Assembly (NCBI GenBank): GCA_002704915.1
Contig: PAIP01000036.1
Span: 1-64,000 of the forward strand
Source: Parvularcula sp.
GTDB lineage: Bacteria > Pseudomonadota > Alphaproteobacteria > Caulobacterales > Parvularculaceae
Reading direction: 5' to 3'
DNA: 64,000 nt
Below the pieces are notes generated by a model, which saw only the letters and a program-made list of their open reading frames with translations, made no database searches and was not told the DNA's origin. The position numbers and the translations under genes were made by a program. Shown here piece after piece: positions 19,101 to 26,734 of the stretch. Numbering within the stretch: the stretch's first letter is position 1; each line of letters opens with the position of its first letter.

Positions 19101-21106
19101 GCAAAGCAACCGTTCCCATCGACGTGCCGGACTTTAACGGCGAGTTGCGCCTGATGGCCGTCGCCTGGTCGAAAGACAAGCTCGGCGCCGACTCCGAACC
19201 GCTGACCGTGCGCGACCCCGTGCCGGCGGAGCTTTCCCTGCCGCGCTTCCTCGCGCCGGGCGATACGGCGACCGCAACGCTGCTCATCGACAATGTGGAC
19301 GGCGCCGCCGGCGACTATGAGGTCTCGCTGACGGGCGAGGGGCCAGTGGCTCTTTCGACCACGCAAAGCTTCACCCTGGCGCAAGGCCAGAAAGAAACGG
19401 CGGAGTTCACGTTCACGACTGGCGAAGTCGGCATCGGCGCCGTGAATCTCTCCGTCGAGGGACCGGGCGGGTTTGCAGTGTCGCGCTCCTATCCGATCCA
19501 GTCGAGAACGCCTTATTTCCCGGTGACGGAAGTCAGAACCGCCGCGCTCGACCCCGGCGAGACCTTTCAACTGACAAGCGCCATCACCGATCCTTATGTG
19601 GAAGGTTCGGCGGAGGTCGCCGTGTCCTTCTCGCGTCTTGACGGCGTCGAGCCGGGGCCGCTGCTCGATGCCCTCTATCGCTACCCTTACGGTTGTTCGG
19701 AACAATTGACGAGTTCGGCCATGCCGCTGCTCTTCGTCGACGTGCTCGGCGGACAGGTGGGCAAGGGACCGGAGCGCGCCGTTCGGCCGCGCGTTCAGAA
19801 AGCGGTGAACGAACTCCTGAACCGTCAGTCTCCGGACGGCGCCTTCGGTCTGTGGCGCGTGGGCGACCGCTGGGCCTCTCCCTGGCTCGGCGCCTATGTC
19901 ACCGACTTCCTCTACCGCGCAAAGAACGAAGGCTATGGTGTGCCCGAGGAAGCGCTCGCCCGCGCTTATGATTCCCTTGAAGACATTGCGCGGGTCGACC
20001 GCTGGTATCTTGCAAGCTACCAGACGAATGTTTCGGAATTCACCGGCAATAATGACACCCGCGAATTCCTGAAGCGCCGCTCCGCCGCTTATGCGCTTTA
20101 TGTGCTGGCGCGTGCGGGCCGGGCCGATCTTTCGGACCTTCGTTATTTCCACGACGCCTTGCTTGACGATACGCCAAGCCCGCTCGCCCGGGCGCAAATC
20201 GGCGCCGCGCTCGCCATGATGGGCGACCGTGCGCGCGCGGAGAGCGCGTTTGAAAAAGCGATGCAGGCGGTGGGCTGGCAAAATCGCGGCGATTACTACC
20301 AGACCGCTCTTCGCGATGTGGCGGGCCTCGTGGCGCTGGCCGTTGAAACCGGCCAGACCGATAAAACCGAAGCGCTCATCGAACAGCTCAAAACTTACAT
20401 GAAAGACCCGAAGGCCATGCACACGCAGGAAAAGGCCTTCACGCTGCTCGCGGCGCAGGCGCTTCTTCGCACTGCGGATGCGGTGGAGTTGACTGTCAAC
20501 GGCCAGAGCCTTTCCGATCTGCCGCCGGCGCCGTCTTTCACGCCGGATGAAGCCGAAATCGATGACGGCGTCGCCTATCGCAATGACGGCGAGGGGCAGA
20601 TCTTCCGTTCCCTGACGGTCACAGGCTCGCCCACATCGGCGCCGCCCGCGACGCAACAAGGCTTCACCTTGACCAAGCGCATCGCCACGCGCGACGGCCG
20701 CCCGGCGGATCTTTCTTCCGTGCGCCAGAACGACCGGCTGGTGGTCGTCATCAGCGGCACGGCGACGGATCAGCGTCTGCATCCGGCGGTGATCGCCGAT
20801 CTTCTGCCTGCAGGACTTGAGATTGAAACCATCCTCAATCCCGATGACGCCGGCGGACGGGGCAATAACGGTCCCTATAAATGGGCCGGAGAGCTTTCCT
20901 ATCCGAAAGTCGCCGAAGCGCGCGATGATCGCTTCGTGGCGGCGGTCGACGTCAAGGGCGGCGATCGGTTCACGCTCGCTTATGTGGTGCGCGCCGTGAC
21001 GCCGGGCGAATTCGTGATGCCGGGCGCGGCGATTGAAGACATGTACCGGCCCGGCGAATTCGCGCGCACGGAAGTCGGCCGCATCTCCATCGCCGCGGCG
21101 GAGTAG
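16157..21106 (+). CDS. Bacterial alpha-2-macroglobulin (thioester type)
   Basis: A 1649-residue periplasmic, membrane-anchored macroglobulin thought to trap attacking proteases. Residues 1-30 form a signal/anchor helix without a lipobox Cys, unlike E. coli YfhM, which is a lipoprotein. MG domains follow, including the MG2-type FVYLDRGIYRPGEVVHVSG, then the A2M core with ATIVIATDK and AAVDEGILRLT. The thioester is present as YPYGCSEQL (Cys about 1180, Gln about 1183), followed by the alpha/alpha toroid repeats (SPDGAFGLW). The stop is 2 bp before the start of pbpC, the classic partner: the pair is thought to defend and then repair the cell wall after breach. The start has GGCGGGAGA upstream. 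Confidence 0.93.
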   Translation: MFARRQYVIAAAAILAAFALGLLLGRTIAPDSSSRGSPNSQPVVSAERGQTQRRPFQERRDEDAERPEEEEVKNFAYRRLRLDTGTATPKACLQFNRDLNDDGDVNYGDFVRVSPADGSAIEVDGTSLCLTGLEFNKDYRVRLRAGLPSAKGERLERTAEVTVAFGDKPSYAGFAGDGVILPRLEADGIGIETVNVEKVEITVYRVSDRSLARKNIVAGEASGEGQYSYVWDQEDGQDVGVEVWKGEIATQGERNETTTTVFSLGAALDQLKPGAYFLRLKDVSPGADDRRAASAWRWILFTDMALTTYSGADGIDVFVRSISTARAMAGVELSLIAANNDILATAITNGDGRARFSEEAVNGDYPLTPRMLMAYGPQDDYAALDLDRAPLDLSDRDVGGRAAPSKVDAFVYLDRGIYRPGEVVHVSGLLRDDAGKAIENRPLTVTIRRPNGTEAEKRRIEDLTVGGFTFDYDVPEAAPRGMWNIQVEADGVDGFVGSEQFSVEDFVPQRLEVKLKGDEKTPIRPGETRELSVDARYLYGAPASALAVEAEARLRLDPNPFPDFSGYRFGPVNGRFDERFLTLPNTTTDAQGQASVAVNADSAPKNYGAPMRADVVVGVVEPGGRVVRESARIPVRPDDAYVGLKLANDGSSFGQGEEVGVEAVLMDWQGQPIEGDLEWRLVEEDYWFDWYRENGEWRWRRSFRDVLVAEGRGKTGPEQFAKLVNQRIDPGTYRLTVTQAGGKAISDIRFYVGWRSYAAGADSPDQAALTLQTDKVTPGSRARLFLNPPYEGEATIVIATDKVHLVQRMGVEAKGREIIVDTDPSWGAGFYVMATVVTPRDPGDRPVPRRAMAVSYVPFDMSARKLDVAIEDPEVFRPRQQLDLPVTINGAGPGSTVMMTVAAVDEGILRLTKFNSPDPVDYYYGKKRLGVSVRDDYGRILDANLGAAARFGGDSIGGEGLTVVPTKSVALFTGPVTVGAGGKATVPIDVPDFNGELRLMAVAWSKDKLGADSEPLTVRDPVPAELSLPRFLAPGDTATATLLIDNVDGAAGDYEVSLTGEGPVALSTTQSFTLAQGQKETAEFTFTTGEVGIGAVNLSVEGPGGFAVSRSYPIQSRTPYFPVTEVRTAALDPGETFQLTSAITDPYVEGSAEVAVSFSRLDGVEPGPLLDALYRYPYGCSEQLTSSAMPLLFVDVLGGQVGKGPERAVRPRVQKAVNELLNRQSPDGAFGLWRVGDRWASPWLGAYVTDFLYRAKNEGYGVPEEALARAYDSLEDIARVDRWYLASYQTNVSEFTGNNDTREFLKRRSAAYALYVLARAGRADLSDLRYFHDALLDDTPSPLARAQIGAALAMMGDRARAESAFEKAMQAVGWQNRGDYYQTALRDVAGLVALAVETGQTDKTEALIEQLKTYMKDPKAMHTQEKAFTLLAAQALLRTADAVELTVNGQSLSDLPPAPSFTPDEAEIDDGVAYRNDGEGQIFRSLTVTGSPTSAPPATQQGFTLTKRIATRDGRPADLSSVRQNDRLVVVISGTATDQRLHPAVIADLLPAGLEIETILNPDDAGGRGNNGPYKWAGELSYPKVAEARDDRFVAAVDVKGGDRFTLAYVVRAVTPGEFVMPGAAIEDMYRPGEFARTEVGRISIAAAE

Positions 21107-21108
21107 AA

Positions 21109-23298
21109 ATGATCGGCCGCCTCCTTCTCCTCCTCCCCCATTTATGGGGGAGGTGTCTTATCCGCATTCGGAGAATGTGGATAAGACGGAGGGGGGTGAT
21201 GCTTGCAGTGGATACCCCCTCCGTCGCCTTCGGCGACACCTCCCCCGCAAGCTGGGGAGGAGAGAGCGCAATTCGGAGACTGGCTCTTGTTTTTCTGGCC
21301 TTTGTGTTCTCTATCGTCGCGCTCGACCTTCTTTTCCCGCCGCCGCTGAAGCGCGCGCGCGAGCTCTCGCCCCTGGTGACGGACCGCAATGGTCAGTGGC
21401 TCCACGCCTTTGCGACGCCGGAAGGCCGCTGGCGGTTCGAAGCCGATCTTGACGAAATCGATTCGTTATTCGTCTCGCGCGTTATCGCGGTTGAGGATCA
21501 GCGCTTTTACGTGCATTGGGGCGTCGATCCGCTCGCGGTGCTGCGCGCCGGCGTCACATCCGCGAGGTCGGGCCGTATCGTTTCCGGCGCCTCGACCATC
21601 ACCATGCAGACGGCGCGTCTTTTGGAGCCGCGCGAGCGAACTATCGGCGCGAAATTCGTTGAAATGTTGCGCGCGCTCCAGATCGAACGTCGTCTGTCTA
21701 AGCGCGAGATCCTGGAGCTTTATCTGACGCTCGCGCCCTATGGCGGCAACATCGAAGGGGTGCGCGCCGCGAGCCGCATTTATTTCGACAAGGAGCCGAC
21801 GCGGCTTACGGATGCGGAGCAGGCTCTCCTGATCGCGCTGCCCCAGGCGCCCGAGGCCCGGCGTCCCGATTTGCGAGCCGAGGCGGCGAAAGCCGCGCGC
21901 AACAAAGTTCTGCAAAAACTTGCGGGCGCCGGCGTCATAGATGCAAGGCATGCGCAAGAGGCCGATGAAGCGCGCCTGCCAACGCGGCGCCGTCCCCTGC
22001 CGCGCCTGGCCTATCACGCCGCGCAGGAGCTTGCCGGCGCGAACAATCCCGGCGTGTTTCGCTCTACCCTCGATGCGTCGCTGCAGGCGCGCGCCGAAGC
22101 GATGCTCGCTGATTACGTTGAGCAGTTCGATGACGGCGCCACGGCTTCGCTTCTCGTCGTCGACAACAAAACCCGCGCCGTGCGCGCCAGCGTCGGCTCC
22201 TCGGGGCTCGACGCCAAGGGCGGCTGGATCGACCTGACAAGGGCGACGCGCTCGCCGGGCTCGGCCTTGAAGCCGTTCATTTACGGCCTGGCTTTCGAAG
22301 CGGGCTACGCTTCCGCGAATACGGTGATCGACGACATGCCGCGCGCTTTCGGCGATTATGCGCCGGAAAATTTCGACCGTACGTTCCGGGGCGAGGTGCA
22401 TGTGCGCGAGGCCTTGCAGCATTCCCTGAACGTTCCGGCTGTGCGCGCGCTCGACCGTATCGGCGCGTCGCGTTTCGCGGCCCTGATCCGCGCGGCGGGC
22501 GTCGATCTCAAAACCCCGAATCGCGCCAACAAATCGCCGGGGCTTGCGCTGGCGCTTGGCGGCGCCGGCGTCACCGCGCGCGAGCTTGCAACGCTCTATG
22601 CGGGGCTGGGCGACGGCGGCGAAGTGGCGCCGCTTGTCTGGCAAGCCGCGGATGAGAAAGAACCCGAAAACGCCTATCGCCTGTTCTCCGAAGACACCGC
22701 CGCGCGCATTTCCTCTATTCTTGCGGGCGCGCCGTCGCTTGAAGGCCGCGCGCCGGCGGACCTTACGCAGAAAGCCTCTCGTGTGGCGTTCAAAACGGGG
22801 ACGTCCTATGGCTATCGCGACGCCTGGGCCGCCGGTCATGGCGGCGGCTACACAGTTGTCGTCTGGGTTGGCCGCGCAGACGGCGCACCGCGTCCTGGTT
22901 CAACCGGCCGCAAGACGGCGGCGCCCTTGCTCTTCGAAGTCTTCGACATGCTCGACCGCGACGGCTCCACGGAAGGCGAGATCGAGAAGATCGAGGACGA
23001 TGCGCCCGTCTTGGCAATGTCCCGCTTCGACAGGGCGCGGGAAAAAGCCCCGCCGCAAATCGTCTTTCCCCGCGACGGGGTGGAAGTCTTTCTGGGATCG
23101 GGCGCGCGCGGCTTTTCCCTTGCGGCGCGCGGCGGCGAGGGAAGCCTGCGCTGGTATGTGAATGGCGAGCCGCTGGGGATTGAAGAGACCAGCGGACGTC
23201 ATGTCTGGCGTCCGGCCCGCGCCGGTTTTTATGATGTGACGGTTGTCGACAAGGCGGGGCGCCGGTCGCGCGCGAAGGTGCGGGTCATTTCCGGATGA
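21109..23298 (+). CDS. pbpC: Penicillin-binding protein 1C
   Basis: A bifunctional peptidoglycan synthase. After an N-terminal membrane helix (about residues 56-75, LALVFLAFVFSIVAL) comes the GT51 glycosyltransferase with VEDQRFYVHWGVD and SGASTITMQTARL. The transpeptidase domain follows with the Ser nucleophile in SPGSALKPF, SLN in QHSLNVPAV and the KTG box in FKTGTSYG. It ends in a C-terminal PbpC-specific beta domain. It pairs with the preceding macroglobulin gene. About 43 codons near the 5' end (21132-21260) are made of a palindromic repeat, so the first ~55 residues are not homologous to other PbpC. The real start may be ATG 21109 or an internal ATG at 21199. Confidence 0.92.
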   Translation: MIGRLLLLLPHLWGRCLIRIRRMWIRRRGVMLAVDTPSVAFGDTSPASWGGESAIRRLALVFLAFVFSIVALDLLFPPPLKRARELSPLVTDRNGQWLHAFATPEGRWRFEADLDEIDSLFVSRVIAVEDQRFYVHWGVDPLAVLRAGVTSARSGRIVSGASTITMQTARLLEPRERTIGAKFVEMLRALQIERRLSKREILELYLTLAPYGGNIEGVRAASRIYFDKEPTRLTDAEQALLIALPQAPEARRPDLRAEAAKAARNKVLQKLAGAGVIDARHAQEADEARLPTRRRPLPRLAYHAAQELAGANNPGVFRSTLDASLQARAEAMLADYVEQFDDGATASLLVVDNKTRAVRASVGSSGLDAKGGWIDLTRATRSPGSALKPFIYGLAFEAGYASANTVIDDMPRAFGDYAPENFDRTFRGEVHVREALQHSLNVPAVRALDRIGASRFAALIRAAGVDLKTPNRANKSPGLALALGGAGVTARELATLYAGLGDGGEVAPLVWQAADEKEPENAYRLFSEDTAARISSILAGAPSLEGRAPADLTQKASRVAFKTGTSYGYRDAWAAGHGGGYTVVVWVGRADGAPRPGSTGRKTAAPLLFEVFDMLDRDGSTEGEIEKIEDDAPVLAMSRFDRAREKAPPQIVFPRDGVEVFLGSGARGFSLAARGGEGSLRWYVNGEPLGIEETSGRHVWRPARAGFYDVTVVDKAGRRSRAKVRVISG
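21132..21260 (+). repeat. Nested palindromic element inside pbpC
   Basis: A 129-bp composite palindrome. Outer arms GGGGGAGGTGTC (21146-21157) and GACACCTCCCCC (21234-21245) pair perfectly. Inside are hairpins CCTCCCCCA/TGGGGGAGG (21132-21153), GTCTTATCC/GGATAAGAC enclosing CATTC/GAATG (21155-21187), GACGGAGGGGG/CCCCCTCCGTC (21185-21225), GTCGCC/GGCGAC (21223-21237) and CCTCCCC/GGGGAGG (21239-21260). It is of the kind scattered between genes in alphaproteobacteria, but here it sits within the open frame and is exactly 43 codons long. Confidence 0.85.
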
Positions 23299-24032
23299 GG
23301 CGGCGCGGCTTCCTTGCCGGCGCCGCGGCGCTTTGCGCTTCGAACGGTTTTGCAAATATCAAGGGCGCCAGCCCGCTTGCGCTTTCCGGTGATCGCTTCT
23401 CTATGGACGGTGCTGAATTCATGCTGGCGGATGTAACGGCGCCGCCGCTTTATATTCTCGGCGATGAAAGACCGCCGCATTTCGAACCATCGCGCGCCGC
23501 CCTGCAATCGTTACTGACCGGTGGCGTTGACGCCGAGGACGTATTGCCGCCGACGCGCTGGGGCGTGCGCCCGGTCATCGCGAGAAAAGGGACACAGACG
23601 CTTCAGGAATTGTTGACGGCGAAGGGCGCCGTCAGGGTCGCGCCGCAGACGGACGATCATGATTTCATCCGGCGCTTGCTGTTGCTGGAAACGGAGGCGC
23701 GCGAAGCGGCGAGGGGGCTGTGGGCGCTCGATGCCTATGGCGTTTTCGACGCAGACAATGCGTCCGGCGCTGTCGGCGCTTATCATCTCATAGAAGGAAT
23801 CGTTCTCCGGGCTGAAAAACACGGGAGCCGTTTCTATCTGAATTTCGGCGACGATTTCCGGGAGGATTTCACCGCCGGAGCCGCTTCCCGGCTCTATTCG
23901 CGCTGGAAAAAAGACGGATTTGATCTTGCAGCGCTTGCGGGCGCGCGCATCCGCGCACGCGGATTTGTCGAGGCGATCAACGGTCCGTCGATCGACCTCA
24001 AACATCCCTTGCAGATTGAGAGTCTCGATTAA
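23295..24032 (+). CDS. Secreted SNase-like protein lacking active residues
   Basis: The 245-residue product starts with a Tat-like or Sec-like leader (MRRRGFLAGAAALCASNGFA). It is organised like thermonuclease-family proteins of alphaproteobacteria, with a nuclease-like core (MLADVTAPP in place of the usual RLxGIDAPE) and the helix RLLLLETEAREAARGLWA. The Arg and Glu that bind and activate in staphylococcal nuclease appear as Met and Pro, so it is probably not an active nuclease. The remainder (about 150-245) resembles an OB/SH3-like module with EGIVLRAEK. Its ATG overlaps the pbpC stop (ATGA), making it the third gene of the macroglobulin operon; its stop overlaps the convergent carD stop in a shared TTAA. 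Confidence 0.65.
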   Translation: MRRRGFLAGAAALCASNGFANIKGASPLALSGDRFSMDGAEFMLADVTAPPLYILGDERPPHFEPSRAALQSLLTGGVDAEDVLPPTRWGVRPVIARKGTQTLQELLTAKGAVRVAPQTDDHDFIRRLLLLETEAREAARGLWALDAYGVFDADNASGAVGAYHLIEGIVLRAEKHGSRFYLNFGDDFREDFTAGAASRLYSRWKKDGFDLAALAGARIRARGFVEAINGPSIDLKHPLQIESLD

Positions 24033-25084
24033 GCGGCTGCAGCGGCGGCGGTTTTCTTTTTCAACACGCCTTCCAGCTCTTCTATCGCCTTGCCGAGATC
24101 GACGTCGCGCACGGCGGCCACTTCACGCGCCATCCGGTCGAGCGCCGCTTCGAAAAGCTGGCGTTCCGAATAGCTCTGCTCGGGCTGGTCTTCGCCGCGA
24201 TAGAGGTCGCGCACCACTTCCGCCACAAGCTTGATGTCGCCGGAATTGATCTTGGCGTCATATTCCTGCGCCCGGCGGCTCCACATGGTGCGCTTGATGC
24301 GCGCGCGGCCTTTCAGCGTCGAGATCGCGTCTTTCACCGTCTTGTCGTCGGAGAGGGGGCGCATGCCCGCGGCCTTCGCCTTGCCAGTCGGCACGCGCAG
24401 TTTCATTTTCTCCTGGTCGAAGTCGATCACGAAAAGCTCGATCGGAATGCCCGCGACCTGCTGCTTTTCAAGACTGATGATCTTGCCCACCCCATGAGCC
24501 GGATAGACGATCTTGTCATTGACCTTGAAATTCTGCTTCGCGTTGGTTGAGGCCTCGGTGTTTACCGAAGCCTCGGCGTCCGCTTGCGGCGCATCCTTGG
24601 CTGGGGTCATGCTGGGCGTCGGGATCGAGGCGGCGAGCGTCGTCTTGCGCGGCGCCTGACCCACATTCACCGGCTTCGGCTTGGCGGGGGCGGCCTTTTT
24701 CTCCGCTTTCTTGGCTGCGGTCTTTTTGGCCGGCTTGGCCGCCGCCTTTTTCGCCGGGGCTTTCTTTTCCTTGACCGGCTTGGGCGCGGCCTTTTTTGCG
24801 CTCGTTTTTACCGTCGCCTTCTTTGCCGTTTCTTTTTTAGCAGTCGCTTTTTTCGCTGTTTTCTTTGCAGAGGTTTTCACAGATGCTTTCTTGGCGCTGG
24901 TTTTCGCAGTCGCCTTCTTTTTTGCGGGCTTTTTGGCCGACGTCTTCACGCTCGCCTTTTTCGCAGGGGCGGCCTTCTTGGCGGCGGTCTTTTTCTTCGT
25001 CGCCGTCGTTTTTGCGGTGGTCTTCTTCGCCGGGGCCTTTTTCTTCGCCGCGGTTTTCTTTTTCGTTGTTGCTTTCTTAGCCAT
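24029..25084 (-). CDS. CarD/CdnL regulator with histone-H1-like N-tail
   Basis: 351 residues. The C-terminal 167 (from about 185, NFKVNDKIVYPAHGVGKI) are a full CarD/CdnL protein: an RNA-polymerase-binding Tudor-like domain and a helical DNA-binding part with ARIKRTMWSRRAQEYD. CdnL-type proteins stabilise open complexes, notably at rRNA promoters. The first about 140 residues are nearly all Lys, Ala, Thr and Pro in KKAxAKKxxAK repeats, like histone H1/AlgP tails, followed by an Ala/Pro linker. ATG 25084 is used; a longer frame to 25132 exists. Typical alphaproteobacterial CdnL is about 170 residues. Its location downstream of fdxA is the conserved order for this class. Confidence 0.93.
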   Translation of the reverse strand: MAKKATTKKKTAAKKKAPAKKTTAKTTATKKKTAAKKAAPAKKASVKTSAKKPAKKKATAKTSAKKASVKTSAKKTAKKATAKKETAKKATVKTSAKKAAPKPVKEKKAPAKKAAAKPAKKTAAKKAEKKAAPAKPKPVNVGQAPRKTTLAASIPTPSMTPAKDAPQADAEASVNTEASTNAKQNFKVNDKIVYPAHGVGKIISLEKQQVAGIPIELFVIDFDQEKMKLRVPTGKAKAAGMRPLSDDKTVKDAISTLKGRARIKRTMWSRRAQEYDAKINSGDIKLVAEVVRDLYRGEDQPEQSYSERQLFEAALDRMAREVAAVRDVDLGKAIEELEGVLKKKTAAAAAA

Positions 25085-25427
25085 GAGAGACCCTAGGTTA
25101 GCGGCGCCGGGATAGGTCCGGCGGATATTCACGAGATGGATCCGTCTGACGGGCCGGTGAGGCTGTGCCGGGAATTTTTCCCCAGGTCAACGGCCTGATC
25201 GGGAGCGCGCCGCCTTAGGCGAAAGCTATCTGCCGCCGGTTTGGAGCGGAGGAAGATAGTTCAGCATTGCCAAGGGGTTATAGTGCAGTCCGAAGACTCC
25301 GGCTTAACGGCGCGCGCCGTAAAACGATCCAAGATTCCGCTAGGATATTAGCACAAAATTTCAAGCTTCGCTACAGCTTTGAAAGGCTGCACGAAGCCGC
25401 TTTCGTCCCGATTGCGGATTGGCGGAT
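25085..25427. other. 343-bp non-coding stretch upstream of carD
   Basis: No credible gene. It must hold the carD promoter (minus strand) and any fdxA terminator. A perfect 14-bp palindrome ACGGCGCGCGCCGT occupies 25307-25320, in an AT-richer setting (25320-25375) that would suit a promoter for carD, though no clear -35/-10 pair was identified. Confidence 0.5.
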
Positions 25428-25766
25428 TTAGGAGCCTTCGCCGGGCTTGTCGGAGAAATATTTCTCGAACTTGCCTTTTTCCTCGGCGAAATCGTCCGCA
25501 TTAGGCATGGCCTCGATCTTCTGGGTGATGTTGGGCCACTCGGCGGCGTATTTGGTGTTGAGCTCCAGCCACTTGTCGGCCTCGCCCTCGGTGTCGGGAA
25601 TAATGGCCTCGGCCGGGCATTCGGGCTCGCACACGCCGCAATCGATGCACTCGTCGGGGTGGATCACCAGCATGTTTTCGCCTTCATAGAAGCAGTCGAC
25701 GGGGCACACCTCAACGCAGTCGGTGTATTTGCACTTGATGCATGCTTCGGTCACCACATAGGTCAT
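25428..25766 (-). CDS. fdxA: Ferredoxin FdxA (7Fe-8S type)
   Basis: A 112-residue bacterial ferredoxin. The N-terminal cluster region has C-I-K-C-K-Y-T-D-C and CPVDCF; the second has [12 protein letters not shown]. This is the FdxA/ferredoxin II pattern for a [3Fe-4S] plus [4Fe-4S] pair, followed by a C-terminal extension (about 60-112) ending KYFSDKP, as in alphaproteobacterial FdxA. It carries electrons at low potential; the partner is unknown here. The ATG is preceded by GGAG. It lies between terB and carD in the minus-strand helicase-S4-fdxA-carD series. Confidence 0.95.
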   Translation of the reverse strand: MTYVVTEACIKCKYTDCVEVCPVDCFYEGENMLVIHPDECIDCGVCEPECPAEAIIPDTEGEADKWLELNTKYAAEWPNITQKIEAMPNADDFAEEKGKFEKYFSDKPGEGS

Positions 25767-25873
25767 GTTGCGGGCGCTCCTTACTCTCGGCGGCGGTTTT
25801 GCGCCTTTCTTACCCGCTCGCCGCCGGGAAGCAAGCGAGCTTTCCTGAAGCGAGGCTCATTTTCGCTGGAGAT

Positions 25874-26314
25874 TTAGGTGAGGCGGGCGGCGACACGGGA
25901 GCGGGCCGCGCCCGAATCCTGGTCGTCCAGATAAATGAGTCCGCAGATCTGGCGAACCAGCGTCTCCTCATAAGGGTCGCGCTCGCCGTCCGACAAGACA
26001 ATCTCCCAAAGCTCTTCAATAAGCTCGATTTTTTCCTCGCGGCTCATGGATTTGGCGATCTTCGTAAAGCGCTGGATATCGTTGGCGTCCGCCTGCGCCG
26101 CCTCGGCGCGGGCGCGCAGGGCGCTGGCGTCCCCGTCGGAAAGATCGAACCGGCTCTTCAGCGCCCGGTCGATCAGTGTGCGCTCCTTATCGGAATAGTC
26201 TGCGTCAATGCGGGCGGCCTCTACGAGGAGAGCGGCGAAAGCGACTTCCAGCTTCGCGTCGCCGCTTTGCTCCGGGGCTTCGGTTTTGAACCGGTCGAAA
26301 AGTTTGTCGAACAT
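25874..26314 (-). CDS. TerB-family protein
   Basis: The 146-residue all-helical protein has the TerB/TerB-like metal-binding pattern: AALLVEAARIDADYSDKERTLI early, and ELWEIVLSDGERDPYEETLVRQI later, with paired acidic residues at the start of each helical half. TerB domains are tied to tellurite resistance and stress, but in alphaproteobacteria solitary copies like this have no known job. It starts 9 bp after the S4-protein stop with AGGAAAG upstream, so it is cotranscribed with the helicase and S4 genes. Confidence 0.88.
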   Translation of the reverse strand: MFDKLFDRFKTEAPEQSGDAKLEVAFAALLVEAARIDADYSDKERTLIDRALKSRFDLSDGDASALRARAEAAQADANDIQRFTKIAKSMSREEKIELIEELWEIVLSDGERDPYEETLVRQICGLIYLDDQDSGAARSRVAARLT

Positions 26315-26323
26315 GAGGCTTTC

Positions 26324-26734
26324 CTAATTATCGGATTTCAGCGCGGCAAGCGCGCGGCGGTCTTTCTTGGTGGGCCGGCCCGCGCCTTTTTCGCGAGAGA
26401 AAGGCGCAACCGTTCTTTCCGTCTTCGGCGGCGGCGGCGGAGACCGGTCGTCGTAAAGCGCTTGCGCCTCGCTTGCGGGTCCGCGCCGTTCGGCGCAGGC
26501 CAGAATTTCGATCACCCGAAGGCGCTCATTGCGGGTAAAGACCAGGACGTCGCCGGGACGCACCGCCGTGCTCGCCTTGTCGGCGCGGTTTGTGTCGCCG
26601 CCGCGGGTAACGCGGACATTGCCGTCGCTGACATATTTTGCGGCGAGGGTGCGGGTTTTGAAAAAGCGCGCCTGCCACAACCATTTGTCGAGACGCTGGG
26701 AGGCGTTGGCGGTTTCGGCGCCTGCGCCCGTCAT
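26324..26734 (-). CDS. S4-domain RNA-binding protein (Hsp15-like)
   Basis: A 136-residue protein with an N-terminal S4 RNA-binding domain (QRLDKWLWQARFFKTRTLA, residues about 13-31, then VRVTR and VRPGDVLVF). The C-terminal part is Pro/Arg/Lys-rich and disordered-looking, with GRPTKKDRRAL near the end. E. coli Hsp15 binds stalled 50S subunits carrying nascent chains; a related role in ribosome rescue is plausible. The ATG overlaps the helicase stop (ATGA), so translation is coupled with the Suv3-like helicase, an arrangement common in alphaproteobacteria. Confidence 0.9.
   Translation of the reverse strand: MTGAGAETANASQRLDKWLWQARFFKTRTLAAKYVSDGNVRVTRGGDTNRADKASTAVRPGDVLVFTRNERLRVIEILACAERRGPASEAQALYDDRSPPPPPKTERTVAPFSREKGAGRPTKKDRRALAALKSDN

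Noticed and set aside
17255-20782. Very long antisense frame (1175 codons) opposite the macroglobulin gene
   Set aside because: It is the codon-bias mirror of a GC-rich gene; the product is Arg/His-rich with no domain, and the plus strand has clear family motifs.
24681-25115. Plus-strand frame rich in Ala and Phe opposite the CarD tail
   Set aside because: It is the reverse reading of the AAG/GCC-rich tail codons and looks like membrane helices only by composition.
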